Shown one piece after another: positions 54,153 through 64,000 of a DNA stretch of 64,000 nt; the first letter of the stretch is position 1, and the number at the start of each line of letters is the position of its first letter. Source of the stretch: Paraphoma chrysanthemicola. Lineage: Eukaryota; Ascomycota; Dothideomycetes; Pleosporales; Phaeosphaeriaceae. A program made the translations under genes and the position numbers. Under the pieces are notes generated by a model. The model did no database searches, was not told the DNA's origin, and worked only from the letters and a program-made list of their open reading frames with translations. Where the stretch lies: contig JAGMWG010000013.1 in assembly GCA_020744225.1 (NCBI GenBank), positions 496,001-560,000 on the forward strand. The letters run 5' to 3'.

Positions 54153-57100
54153 CTAGTCCATGTAACTGTTGCCCTCGGTTGCCGCCAAAGCCTCCTCTGC
54201 TTGGCCACCGCCCATGTCCATGGCCTCGCCAAACATCTCTTGCCCGCTGCCAGAACTCTTGAACGGATCTTGCATAGGGCTAGTGGGCGCTGGTCCCGAT
54301 GTTTCAAAGAGGCCTGGATCGATGGGCGCGATTGAATTGCCCCCATCGAAGCTCAGCGGCGCATTGGTAGCAAAGGTTGGCGAGTTGTTGTACGTGGATG
54401 TCGGCGCTGGGTTGAAGTAGTCACTTTCGCCAAAGGTGGCACGACGTGGCTCGCCAGGAGGTGTATGCGACTGCTCGGGAGCTGGCTGAAGATGAGGCTT
54501 GGTGGGATCGTCTGGCTTTTTATTGGTAAATTGATGGGTCTTGGTCCTCAGATGTTGTGGTAGGTCATCGGGATTCGTGATACCAAGCTGGTTCATGAGC
54601 TTTTGCTGCTTGGTTGGCCGTGGTTTTCGTGTCGAAAGCGAGACTTGTAGTATGGGAGGCGGCGACGGAGCCACTGGAGCCCACTTGTGCAGTTCTTGCC
54701 GGAAGAAATTAATCTCGTTAGAAAGGAGGATCTCGGCGCCCTCAAGCTTGCGCAGGTAGAAGCGTTGAGTAGTGAGCTCTTCCGGGCTTGAAAGCATTGG
54801 GTTGATGTACTGAGCAACATATTCCCGGAATTTGGTGCCATGATCGATCAGCGACTCCAGTGTATCCTCTTCTTCAGGTTGGAAAGGCAGGTTAGGCAAC
54901 ATGTCCTGCCACGTCTGTAAATCTTCCAGCTTGGGTCGTGTTGCGTCGCGGGGAATCTTGACACGATAGTCGCAGATTGGGCAGGTGTACTTGTCGTCTT
55001 CCTTGACTTTCCCGCGAGCGATCTTTAGGCACTTGCCATGGTACCTTTTCAAATTAGCGAAGAATGCAGATATGCAAACAATACTCACCATTCGTGACAT
55101 AGCTCGCACTCAATCATCATGCCGGCCTCAGGCTTACGGCAGATGCAGAAGACGTCGCGGCTCGACCCAGAGCCATCTACGTTTTCTCCATCGGCTGGAC
55201 TTTGCTCACGGGACGCCGGCTCCACAGGCATCCGCGGCTGGTCAGAGAGATCGAAACAAGACCTATTGCGCTCGTCCACTTGCTTCATGTGTGCGTGCAG
55301 GATGTGAAGTGGTGCGTTCGCCTTTCCGAAAAGCTTTTTGCCAGTGCGCATCCAATCTTCGTGTCGCTTTTGCTCCTTTTCGAGATCGATTGTCCCGGCT
55401 GGCTTGCTGTTCAGCACGCTCAGTGCCTCCATGGCAGTTTTGACCTCCATGTACTTTGGTCGCTGCGAGAAGTCGGGGTTCTTGCTACGCTCATACAGAG
55501 ACATTATCAGCTCTTGCGCATCCCGCTGCTTCTTCAGGATAGCGTCTACTGCTGCGCGAGTCTCTGGGGTGACAGGTAAGCTGGTGGCTTGCTTCGACAA
55601 GGCATCCAGCTGCTGATAGTGGACGTTGTCAACTGCCATGAGTTCTTTGGCCTTTGTTTCCCAAAACTCTCCCTGGTCCTTCTTGCTCTGCAAAAACTGA
55701 ACCTCGGGATGGTTGTCCGGAACTCCGAGCTCGACGCCTCGTGCGATAAGCTCGCTAACTTCTTGTAATGTAGTTGCCTGCTTGAACTTGAAATCATCCG
55801 TCTCTTTTAGCCACTTCAACTGATGTGCAACTTTTTCAAGTGACTCAAGCTCCGGAAGGTCTACGTTAAAGCTCTTTCCTTCCTCCAGAAGCTCGTCAAG
55901 TCGAGCAATACTTTGCTGTGCTGGTCGGTCGCGAAGCGCTGTGCGTGCCTTTTCCTGGAACTCCGTGATGCTTTCGGCGCGTTCTCGAAGGGACGTGATT
56001 TCGGGACAGTCAAAGCCAAGCTCCTTCGCCTGGGTGAGGAGCTTATGGATGTTGTCGACGCTGCGATATTCCCGCTCCTTCTCATCCGCCTCAGCTGCTG
56101 CGGCGTTCTTGCTCGCTGCGCCTCGACCTTTAAAGGTCCGTTCAGGCTTGCGACGATTCTGCTGCTTGCGTGTGATATAGTTCACAGCATTCTCTGACAC
56201 TTCTTGGCACTTCTCCACAAAGTCCTTCAGGTCGGCTAGACCGGGCAGGTCCCAATCGATTTTCTCTCCCTCATTGAGCAATGATCGTAAGGACTTCAGC
56301 TGAGGCTGGGGTCCCTCGGCCATGAGAGCCTCCATCTTCTGTTCCCAGGCTTCCGGGGTCCCAGCCTTGTCAACGATTTTCTGCACGATCGATTCGAGTG
56401 GATCATCCGCCATACGGTATATGAGGGTGTGCTCGCCTCGAGCTCCTGAAAATCGATCTGCTTCCACACTACCAGGACAGCATTCAAACCAGCCGGCATG
56501 CTGCAAGCAAAGAACCTTCTTAGTGTTCCGGCAGTAGAAGCGGGAGAGGTAGCCATATGCTTTGCAGAAAGCGCAGAGAAGTTCATCCTCATGTATGTCA
56601 GTATCGTCGATGAGGAACTCCAATTCACACTTTGTCTCTGAGTCGCCAGTAGCGTCGATCTTGCAAGAATGCTCTTTGGCCGCCTTGTGCTTCTCGAGGA
56701 ATGCGGCACGAACGCTGAACTCACGATCGCGGGTTCGCTCTAGTGCCGGTCCGAGCCATTTCGCTGTCTTGATTGTGGTATCTTTCCGAGCTGCAGCAGC
56801 CAGCAGTAATTCATCGTGTGAGAAACAAGGCTGACGTCGATAATCTTGTAGGCGTTGAGCACCGTGCTCACCGAACGGCTCCCAATCCGAAGGCGCGAAG
56901 TTGACGGCCTCATTCATGTTGAAGCCATGATTGAATCCAGCATGATAGGCTTGTGGGAAGGTTATTACGAATTCCCCGGCACGTTGGTCCAGCGCATACA
57001 CTCTCACCCCAGCCTTCTTGAGCTGCTCAGGTGTCAAAAGCGTCACAAGCTGGAAGAGCAGATCAGGCTGCGACTCAAATAGTTCCGGAACAGCTTCACG

Positions 57101-59546
57101 CATTGCCTGCTCAAATTTGTCCGCGTCTTCAGCGGGTATGCCATACCAGGTTTTTGTGGCGCCAAAGTGCTGGTAGTTCGCGGAATAGGCGTAGTGATCC
57201 TCAGCATGCCAGCAAAACGTCGAGAACACCATACCGACATACAGCCATGGTACTGTCATGCCCGATATGTCCGATTTGATGTGACGGAACAAGGAGTCTG
57301 GAGTATACGGTAAGATATTGAGGTTCCATGGATCGGTAGAATAGGAATCGCGTGGATTCTTCTCGATGGTCGGGAAACCGCTTCCGTGCGTGGTGGAATG
57401 TACATCTGCTCCGTACTCGACTTCGATAGTCTCGGTAAGGTTGCCTACCGACTGCCAGAACTCACGCTCGACGTCGTCTTCAGTAATTGGCCGCGGCGCA
57501 TTTGTGATCGGATCGAAAGGCATCTTGGTGGCAAAATGAGCCTGCTTGAAGTTGAAAGCCTTCTCTTGGAACTGCTTCAGCGAGTATACACCGCCCTCCT
57601 CGAACCCGAATTCTCCAGTGCCAACAAGACATCGTGGACAATGCCAATCGAAAGTAGGGACACTTTTGATTGGGGGGTCAAGGCAATATCCGTGGTAGCC
57701 AGCATCGCAGCTGTCACAGAGCAGAATATTCGACGGGTCATTGTCTGTACCGCAAGTCTCACAGCGCTGGGTCAATTGTAAGTAGATGCAGCGCAGAAGG
57801 GATTTGCAATGACTTACATCTCCAGGTCGTTCATCGGCGGCACGAACGCGAGGGTAGAAAGTCGAGCCTGGCGTCGATTGGCGCGGCTGCGTCATGTGCG
57901 AACCCGCAACGGTCGGTGCCGCATCTGCAGAATATTGGTTAGCGAGAAACTTGTCCAATAAGGAGTGCAGCGGTTCGCCGAGCTCGAAGGACTACTGAGG
58001 TGGCAAGAACGCCACAACCCGGCTCTGAACTGCAAGTCAAGCGAGACTGCAGCAGCCTGCAGAGGGTGCCCAAATGTGCTTACCTTTCTTTAGCCGCTTA
58101 CTCCGTCGCCCATTCGCGTCGTCACCCTCACCGTTCGCGCTGTCCTCGGCGTCCTGAGAAAGTGTTCGCTTCAGCTGATTGAATATCTGGCCATTCGCTA
58201 GCGGAGTCAAGCCATGTGATGTTGGCCGAAGATCAGGGGTGTTATGCGCGGATAGCATAGGGCTGGTGCCATTTCGCAGCGGTGTAGCATTGCGTGAGTC
58301 GATGTGCTCGCGTTGGAATCCATTAGGGGTGTTGGATGCAGTGAAAGAGCCCGGTGCAGAAGCCTGGGCTGGGGGCGGCTGTGGAGTTTGAGCGTTAACT
58401 GCAGTGAAACCACCAGCGTTGACTGGCGTGAAGCCAGATGAAATAACGGGCCGTGGTAGCTCAGCTGGCGTGACAGGCGTACTATCGCCATGAAGCGTTG
58501 CGTTAAGAGCTACTGATGCTCTTACAGCGGGTGAATCAGAAGTGTTCGCGATCGGAGTGCCTTGGGCTGACTTCTTCAATGGCGAGGGTGCAGGTGACGG
58601 TGTGAAAGGACCGCCGTGCTCAAACTCGAGCATTTGCTGCACTCCAGGCTTGACGACGCGTAGATACTCTTCATATGGATGTAGCCATTTCTGGTATGAG
58701 TTCTTGAGCGAGGTGGATAACGAAGACATGATCTTGCCGCTGTAGCCGAGATCTCGTCCAATCTCGGCCCACTTCTTCTGCTTGCAAACGCGCTCGAAAC
58801 CACCTCTTGTCTCAACAGCCTTTTTGAGCTTGTAGAGGTCCAGTGGGCGCTTGTCAACGCTGGGAAAGCGAGTAAGACTGTGGCCATGTTGCTTGTGGAA
58901 TTTGGCGAGTTGATCCAAGTAGTTCAGATTGGCACGTGTTCCTGATTGCATCAGCAAAGATGTTCAATGAAAACATGGAGCATTGATATGTACCTCCTTC
59001 GACTGAATTGAGCTCCTGTCGGCGAGTGCGGAAGTGGAAGCGCTGTCATAAGGTTAATTGAAGCACTTTGTGGATGCGAAAGCCGGACCGCGAATGCAGC
59101 GTCGGAGCACATACCTCGGTATCAATGGCGAACGGCGGATTCCAGGTATCGGGTGGGACGATTTTGACGATGCCATACTGCTGCGCCTCCTCGCGAATGC
59201 TCTGAATGTAATGTACAGGATCCTTGAACTCATCGGTCGTTGGTCTATATGTGGGCGCCTCTTGCAGGCCAAACATGCGATTCGGCTTTGGTGGGAGGCT
59301 GTTCGGTGCGCCATGGCCTCTCCGCTCGACGGTTGCGAGGTCTAGCGGCTGTGCCTTGCGCGCGCTCAAAGGAATGGTGACGATGCCATTTGGCGGCGCA
59401 CCGTTCATGGGTTGCATCGCGATGCCGCCCATTCTTGACCTAGGCAGTGGTGATGCTCCTTCGAGTGTTCCGTTGTCTGCTGCGACCCGGAATGTGGTCA
59501 TTGTGGCGCCCGTCGACGGACCGCCCGCTGGCATAAAGTCGACCAT
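54153..59546 (-). CDS. KDM5/JARID1-type histone H3K4 demethylase (Lid2-like)
   Basis: Six exons, 59546..59115, 59042..58994, 58941..58084, 57924..57818, 57766..55089 and 55044..54153, stay in frame and encode 1671 aa. Domains in order: JmjN (about 95-137, APTYRPTTDEFKDP), ARID (about 160-265, NYLDQLAKFHKQHG), PHD1 (483-530, CETCGTDNDPSNILLCDSC), JmjC (about 640-770), C5HC2 zinc finger (about 840-900), PLU-1-type helical region, and PHD2 (about 1350-1400), which is completed by the last splice (CHEW|YHGKCLK). In JmjC the iron ligands His and Glu are in FCWHAEDH (about 669-671) and the distal His is in YHAGFNHGFN, so it should be active. The C-terminus is disordered. KDM5 enzymes remove H3K4me2/3. 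Confidence 0.95.
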
Positions 59547-60625
59547 GACACCGCCGCCGTTGCGCACGGCGCTGCAGCCTCTGTGGCCCTAGCAATCGCT
59601 TTGTAACGAATGTGAAGACAGTTCGCAGTGTCTGATGGTGTTTATCGGGGTCGAGCCGGTCGGTTGTGGGGGCTATCGTGCGGATATATGTCTAGGCATG
59701 GGGCCTGTACAGAGGGCAGGCGACCGCTGCAGCTGGGCGTGAGCGATGCACGTCAGCGCTCGTGGAAAGAATGAACACGGCAATTGTGCGGCCGCGTATG
59801 TGGTGAGTGACGTCGTCCCGCCGGGGTATTCGAGGCGCACGACGAGGTATGTTGGTGGTGTGAGAAGGATGTCGCAGGTTCGGATGCGGGTGATGGATGC
59901 GCTTGCCTTCCCGCTCGCTAAAGAGCGAGGTAGCCTTAACTATGGGCCTAGGTTCCAAGACGTCCATGCATTGTACCAAAAACAATCTTTCGGCGTGGAA
60001 ACGATGTCATCACATAGCTATGTACTCGGCACACCTTTATAGGCGCAGTCTTCACATTTTCAGCAAGTTGTAGCCAGTGTGTGCATGACAAAGAGCTGCC
60101 ACTGGAGCCGCGCTTGAGGTGCAGTGGTCTGGCAGTGATGAGACCTACCGCAGGGCTGCGAACCTCACTTCATGCATCTCAGCTGGGGCCGGTCCGATTT
60201 CGCCTCCTGAGCGCTGCACTACCATGATGTATGGACATGCGCGGTCATACTCAGCAAGGAGAATCACATACCGCTTTTCCCTTTGACAACCTGTCCCTTC
60301 TCGCCGCATGCAGTCATGTTCTGGCAAAACTACCCTCAGCGCTAAGTCGACATACACCAGATTCGGCGGCTTCAGAAAAGCGCCAAAGTCCGCTTGTGTG
60401 CATCTTCACTGAAGATATCCACCTCCAGACTTGTTCTGCTCCAGTCTTTGATGGTTGCGCCGAGGACCGCGCACTGCAGCCGACGTGATGTTCGGTAGCC
60501 AGGGTGCACGATCTTGCACTAATTGTCTGGCCAATCAGACACTAGTGGTCTCAAAAACCACCCCAGCCGATCTGACTCGCTCACTCACATCGGGTCACGA
60601 TCAACAACAACACTAACAGCAACTC
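59547..60625. other. Divergent intergenic region between KDM5 and SLX1 genes
   Basis: The 1.08-kb region should contain both promoters. A CAACAACAACACTAACAGC leader lies directly before the SLX1 ATG. Small open frames showed no protein pattern. Confidence 0.5.
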
Positions 60626-61702
60626 ATGCTTATGGCCGACATTTTCAAACTCGAGAGCAAACCCGTCCCAGCATTCTACTGTTGCTATCTGCTGCGTTCG
60701 AAAAATCGAAAATCCTACTACATCGGCAGCACACCTAATCCAGCGCGCCGTCTTGGCCAGCACAATGGCTCAAGTAAGGGTGGCGCAAAGAGAACGTCGA
60801 TGCAGGGGAAGCGGCCATGGGAGATGACCTGCATTGTGACGGGCTTTCCATCAAAGTTTGCGGCACTGCAATTCGAATGGGCATGGCAGAACACGCACGC
60901 GACTCGCCACATCGACAAAGACGTCAGGGACGCAAGAGCCGAGGAGCTGCAGAAAGGAAAGAAGCCTGCATCACCGAGCAGGAGACGAAAGAGGCCGCCC
61001 ATGTCGCTCGAAGCCAGGCTAAAGAATCTCCACCACCTGTTGGGCGTTGGCAGCTTTAGTCGATGGCCGCTGCACTTGCGTTTCTTCGCGCCTGATGTGT
61101 TCGCGCAGTGGGAAAGACATATTATGAAAATGCCAATCAAGCTTCGGAAGAGCATCACGATACAGCTGACCCCAGCTGAGATCCCGAAGCTAGCGGCAGA
61201 TGTTGCTACTGAGCTTCATACACATTTCATCCCAGAGGTCATCCGAGCTATACCCGTGGCGTACGAAGACTGCAAGGCTTACGTTGAAAAGTCCACAACC
61301 GTATTTGAAGAAGGCTGTCGAGAATCATGTGGAGTTTGTAGGAAAGAGGCCGACACATCGATATCGCTTGTTCTGGTCTGTCCCGTTGAAAGCTGTCAAA
61401 CCATTTCACATCTCTCCTGTCTTGCAGACAAGTTCCTGGAACAAGACAAGAACAAGAATGCTCTGGTGCCAATAGAAGGTACATGTCCTGGTTGTCATAG
61501 TCCTATAAAGTGGGCCGATATGATGAAAGAGCTGACTTTGCGCACTCATGGTGAGGAAGAGCTTAGAGTCCTATTCAAGCCCAAACGGAAGAGGAAGTCA
61601 GACGACGCAGCCGAGTCAGATACGGCAAACGGGACAGAGGGAGTGGAAGACGAGGACCTGGACGAGACATGGATGGAGGACCTCAGTCAAGACGAAGACT
61701 GA
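60626..61702 (+). CDS. SLX1: Structure-specific endonuclease subunit Slx1
   Basis: This is a single exon of 358 aa with two close ATGs (residues 1 and 3). The GIY-YIG nuclease domain is at about 14-100 (FYCCYLLRSKNRKSYYIGST, ARRLGQHN, then FEWAWQNTHATRH with the catalytic-type Glu). The C-terminal RING-like zinc finger is at about 236-302 (CGVCRKE, CPVESCQTISHLSCL, GTCPGCHSPIKW). A basic, then acidic tail ends the protein. With Slx4 it cuts branched DNA in repair and replication-fork rescue. Its stop codon is only 29 bp from the CDC8 stop. Confidence 0.95.
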   Translation: MLMADIFKLESKPVPAFYCCYLLRSKNRKSYYIGSTPNPARRLGQHNGSSKGGAKRTSMQGKRPWEMTCIVTGFPSKFAALQFEWAWQNTHATRHIDKDVRDARAEELQKGKKPASPSRRRKRPPMSLEARLKNLHHLLGVGSFSRWPLHLRFFAPDVFAQWERHIMKMPIKLRKSITIQLTPAEIPKLAADVATELHTHFIPEVIRAIPVAYEDCKAYVEKSTTVFEEGCRESCGVCRKEADTSISLVLVCPVESCQTISHLSCLADKFLEQDKNKNALVPIEGTCPGCHSPIKWADMMKELTLRTHGEEELRVLFKPKRKRKSDDAAESDTANGTEGVEDEDLDETWMEDLSQDED

Positions 61703-61731
61703 TGAAGCAACCTGACCCTGCATGAAATGAA

Positions 61732-62508
61732 TTACCATTCTTCGACAACCCTTAACGGGGGATCCTGCGTATCAACGCGCTCAATACACCGCTTTACCTC
61801 CTCCTGTATCCTTTGCTGTACCTCCTCTAAACTTGACCCTGCATCAATCCTCACAAAGTCCTCGCCCTCCTTCCTCTGCATCAGCGTTTCAAACAGCTCT
61901 CGCACACGGTCCTGCATCTCTTTCTTCTCATACTTCTCCGTCCCATACCCACCACGCTTCGCCGCATCTTCAGCTGAGATGTCAAGAAAAACACACAAAT
62001 CTGGTCGCGGCAGACCGACATCAGGCTTCCGACACCACTCAAGCGACATACTCGGATCTTGTTTTGCAGCTGAGTAGACGCACCCGCTGTAATAGTACCG
62101 GTCTATTATGATTGTTGTGCCAGCGGCTAGATCAGCTTTGATTGATGGGCTGTGAATGATTAGACCAGCAGAACAAGTGTGGAGGTATTGAGCATGTTGA
62201 ACTCACGCTGCTTCCCACCGATTCGCACTAAACAACAAATGAATAACGTGATCTTCTGACTCGCTCTGCCCACTCAAATAACTATTGATCATATGTCCAA
62301 TTGGCGTCGTCCTATCTGTTCATCACCATTAGCAACCATCGACCACAACCATCACTCTAGTTCCCGCGCCGCCTCCTTACATACCAGGAAATCGCATGTG
62401 TCGAACTTTGGTTCCTTCTTTCTCCAGCGTTTCTGCGAGGAGCTGGCATTGCGTCGATTTTCCGGCGCGGTCGAGGCCTTCGAAGACTACGAGCTTGCCG
62501 CGAGGCAT
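61732..62508 (-). CDS. CDC8: Thymidylate kinase (dTMP kinase)
   Basis: Exons 62508..62385, 62315..62207 and 62149..61732 (phases 1 and 2) encode 216 aa. The donors are GTATGT and GTGAGT, with GCTAAT and TCTAATC branches. The P-loop is FEGLDRAGKSTQ (residues 9-20). The first splice makes the DR motif (RFP|DRTTPIGHMI). The LID and catalytic motif is IIIDRYYYSGCVYSAAK near 105. The ending LCVFLDISAEDAAKRGGYG is typical of the family. It phosphorylates dTMP to dTDP and is essential for DNA synthesis. Confidence 0.95.
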
Positions 62509-62728
62509 GATTGTGCCAGATGTGCGTGCTGGAGACGGTTGGAGATGCAGGTGGGATGTGAAGGGGGCAGGGATGGAGAGGAAGCGAGGTGTTTTGGGAA
62601 TAGTGGGGCGCTAGTGGTGGGACTTCGATGAGGAACTGTCCCGCAAGGACAACCATTACTCTGCCATTTCCCGCTTAATCTGCTCCAGACCTCCGCGGTT
62701 ACTTGTTATCTTTCCTCCCTCTTTGCTT

Positions 62729-63583
62729 ATGGGCACCATGGGAACCTCATTCCTTACACTTCCAACTGAGCTGCGATTTGAAATTTACCATTACTTGGTC
62801 GCCGGCTGCCTCGAAGATGCAACTCGAGCTGATCTTCATGCGATGCTCCTCTCTTGCCGGGTCATCCATCGAGAGTTGGATTCGGAATTCCTCGCAAAGC
62901 TGCATCCACTTTTCTGTGCTCAGCGCGATTGGAGAAGGCGTGGTTATGATCAGGAACCAATTCGGTTTATACTTTACCACAACCACACCATTGGTGGCAT
63001 GTCTTCCAAGCTAATTATCAAGGTACTGTTCCTTGATAAATGGCACAAAAATTCAAGGAGGCGCGAGTTTTCTTGGTTTGGAACGCTGTGTCAAATCCTA
63101 CAGCCGACTCTGCTTCTGCCATGGCATACCTTGACCATGCGATTTGTGCATCTGGACTCCGGCCCACCTCTCTTTTCAGATCTGATCTTCTTGTCCTTTA
63201 AGTTTTTCCAATTACTTAAAAGGCTTTCCCTAACGAGATTCGTTCTCGAGAATGTGCGCCGTCTCGTACTGGACTTCCCCGATCGCGGGGAAGAAGATTC
63301 AATGCGGATTGTAGCTTTACAAGAGCTTTTCATGTTTGCTCGACTAGACATGACCGGTCGTTTCAGCGAGTCGGAGAAGGTCAAAAGAGGATGGGCCTGC
63401 AAACTCTCCAAAGGGAACACTGGTTACAGCCTTGTGCTGGACTTCGATACTGAGCTGGAAGATCCGAAAAGAGTCGTGTCAAAGTTTTTGCAGGTAGGCA
63501 ATTTCATCGAGGCTAAGAGCAGGAATTCTAGCGGGATGGAAGAAACGACGAAGCTTGTAATTAGCGCGGGGTCGCCGTGGTGA
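62729..63583 (+). CDS. F-box-like hypothetical protein, paralogue of the gene at 43226
   Basis: This is a single exon of 284 aa (or 281 from the next ATG). The N-terminus SFLTLPTELRFEIYHYLVAG, then LSCRVIHRELDSEFLAKLHP, aligns well with the minus-strand gene at 43226-44062. It continues with hydrophobic helices (FSDLIFLSFKFFQLLKRLSL) and no catalytic motif. It may be a substrate adaptor if the F-box is real; that is inference. It is divergent from CDC8 across 220 bp. Confidence 0.75.
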   Translation: MGTMGTSFLTLPTELRFEIYHYLVAGCLEDATRADLHAMLLSCRVIHRELDSEFLAKLHPLFCAQRDWRRRGYDQEPIRFILYHNHTIGGMSSKLIIKVLFLDKWHKNSRRREFSWFGTLCQILQPTLLLPWHTLTMRFVHLDSGPPLFSDLIFLSFKFFQLLKRLSLTRFVLENVRRLVLDFPDRGEEDSMRIVALQELFMFARLDMTGRFSESEKVKRGWACKLSKGNTGYSLVLDFDTELEDPKRVVSKFLQVGNFIEAKSRNSSGMEETTKLVISAGSPW

Positions 63584-63934
63584 TGCCTTTATCATTGCAT
63601 CAGCTCGACTCAAAGGGTACACAAAGGGGCAACACACTCCATAGGCTCTTCCGTCGATGTATTGCGCCAACAAGGAGCCGCTAAACATCTCAGCAAACTC
63701 AGTCCACACATTCCACAATCGAGTTTCAAGAGGGGTTTAACGGCGACAATTACGGTAGGTGAAAGGAACAACCGAAACTTACGTCACTTATGGTATTTGC
63801 CTATTCTCGTTTGTTTCGAGATTCCTCTCACTCTCACCTTCACAAGCCCCGCCACTGCTGCGACCCGCCTCAATAGATATGAAAACCTCCCCAATTTCAG
63901 ATGCCGCTCACTCAATCAACTCCCAAGCACCACA
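63584..63934. other. Intergenic region upstream of the last gene
   Basis: No gene was recognised. It probably contains the promoter of the partial gene that follows. Confidence 0.5.
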
Positions 63935-64000
63935 ATGGCGCGCAACCACTTCCTTGAGCTCCCGCTTGAGCTGCGCCTCAAGGTCTACCACGAGCTGGCA
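63935..64000 (+). CDS. F-box-like protein, N-terminus only (3'-partial)
   Basis: The first 22 codons (MARNHFLELPLELRLKVYHE...) repeat the 'LP-x-ELR-x-x-(V/I)Y' start of the neighbouring F-box-like gene, suggesting a local pair of paralogues. The window ends inside the gene. Confidence 0.6.
   Translation, partial: MARNHFLELPLELRLKVYHELA

Noticed and set aside
58440..58475. GGTAGCTCAGCTGGCG, a perfect tRNA A-box-like string
   Set aside because: It lies inside the KDM5 coding exon (encoding a Pro-rich linker on the other strand), with no B-box or cloverleaf downstream.

Overview
The window is nuclear DNA of a filamentous ascomycete, most likely a dothideomycete-type Pezizomycotina. Three things point there. 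Genes are dense, lie on both strands and carry short GT-AG introns (about 45-165 nt) with CTAAC-like branch sites. The protein set is fungal (Hsp70-like ATPase, DUF3405, F-box-like 'LP-x-ELR' proteins, Mim1, HDA2/3, MmgE/PrpD). The tRNA-Tyr genes contain introns. No transposon, rRNA, CRISPR or prokaryotic feature was seen. Gene models were spliced by hand: every stated exon chain keeps frame across phase-matched junctions, and start codons were moved to real ATGs.

Layout. 1-3.8 kb: two neighbouring, diverged protein-kinase genes that share an intron position; the first is cut by the window edge. 4.7-7.8 kb: divergent FAL1 (eIF4A-III-type helicase) and PRP9/SF3a60. 8.4-9.1 kb: a secreted single-pass membrane protein. 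10.4-11.8 kb: a tandem array of four tRNA-Tyr(GTA)-like units, each with a fixed upstream TATA element and a palindrome. 12.3-24.6 kb: an orphan coiled-coil protein, an SDR, a PhyH-type dioxygenase, an Hsp70-like ATPase, a membrane protein and a large disordered protein. 25-33 kb: a chromodomain plus HDA2/3-domain protein, a CID/SR-like protein and YIH1/IMPACT. 33-44 kb: F-box-like and hypothetical proteins, and a small metabolic group (GMC oxidoreductase, AYR1-like SDR, MmgE/PrpD protein, then a YdeI-like protein). 44.8-53.6 kb: DUF3405 membrane protein, SHP1/p47, MIM1 and OXA1. 54-59.5 kb: a full-length KDM5/JARID1 histone demethylase. 60.6-64 kb: SLX1, CDC8 and two more F-box-like genes, the last cut by the window end.

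Functional themes. RNA processing (FAL1, PRP9, the CID protein, tRNA-Tyr), chromatin (HDA2/3-chromodomain, KDM5) and mitochondrial outer/inner membrane biogenesis (MIM1, OXA1) are represented, but these are ordinary housekeeping neighbours, not one pathway. The most unusual structure is the tRNA-Tyr array. The tRNA stems and an upstream 6-7 bp inverted repeat both change sequence between copies while keeping their pairing. One copy has 53 nt inserted in its T-loop.
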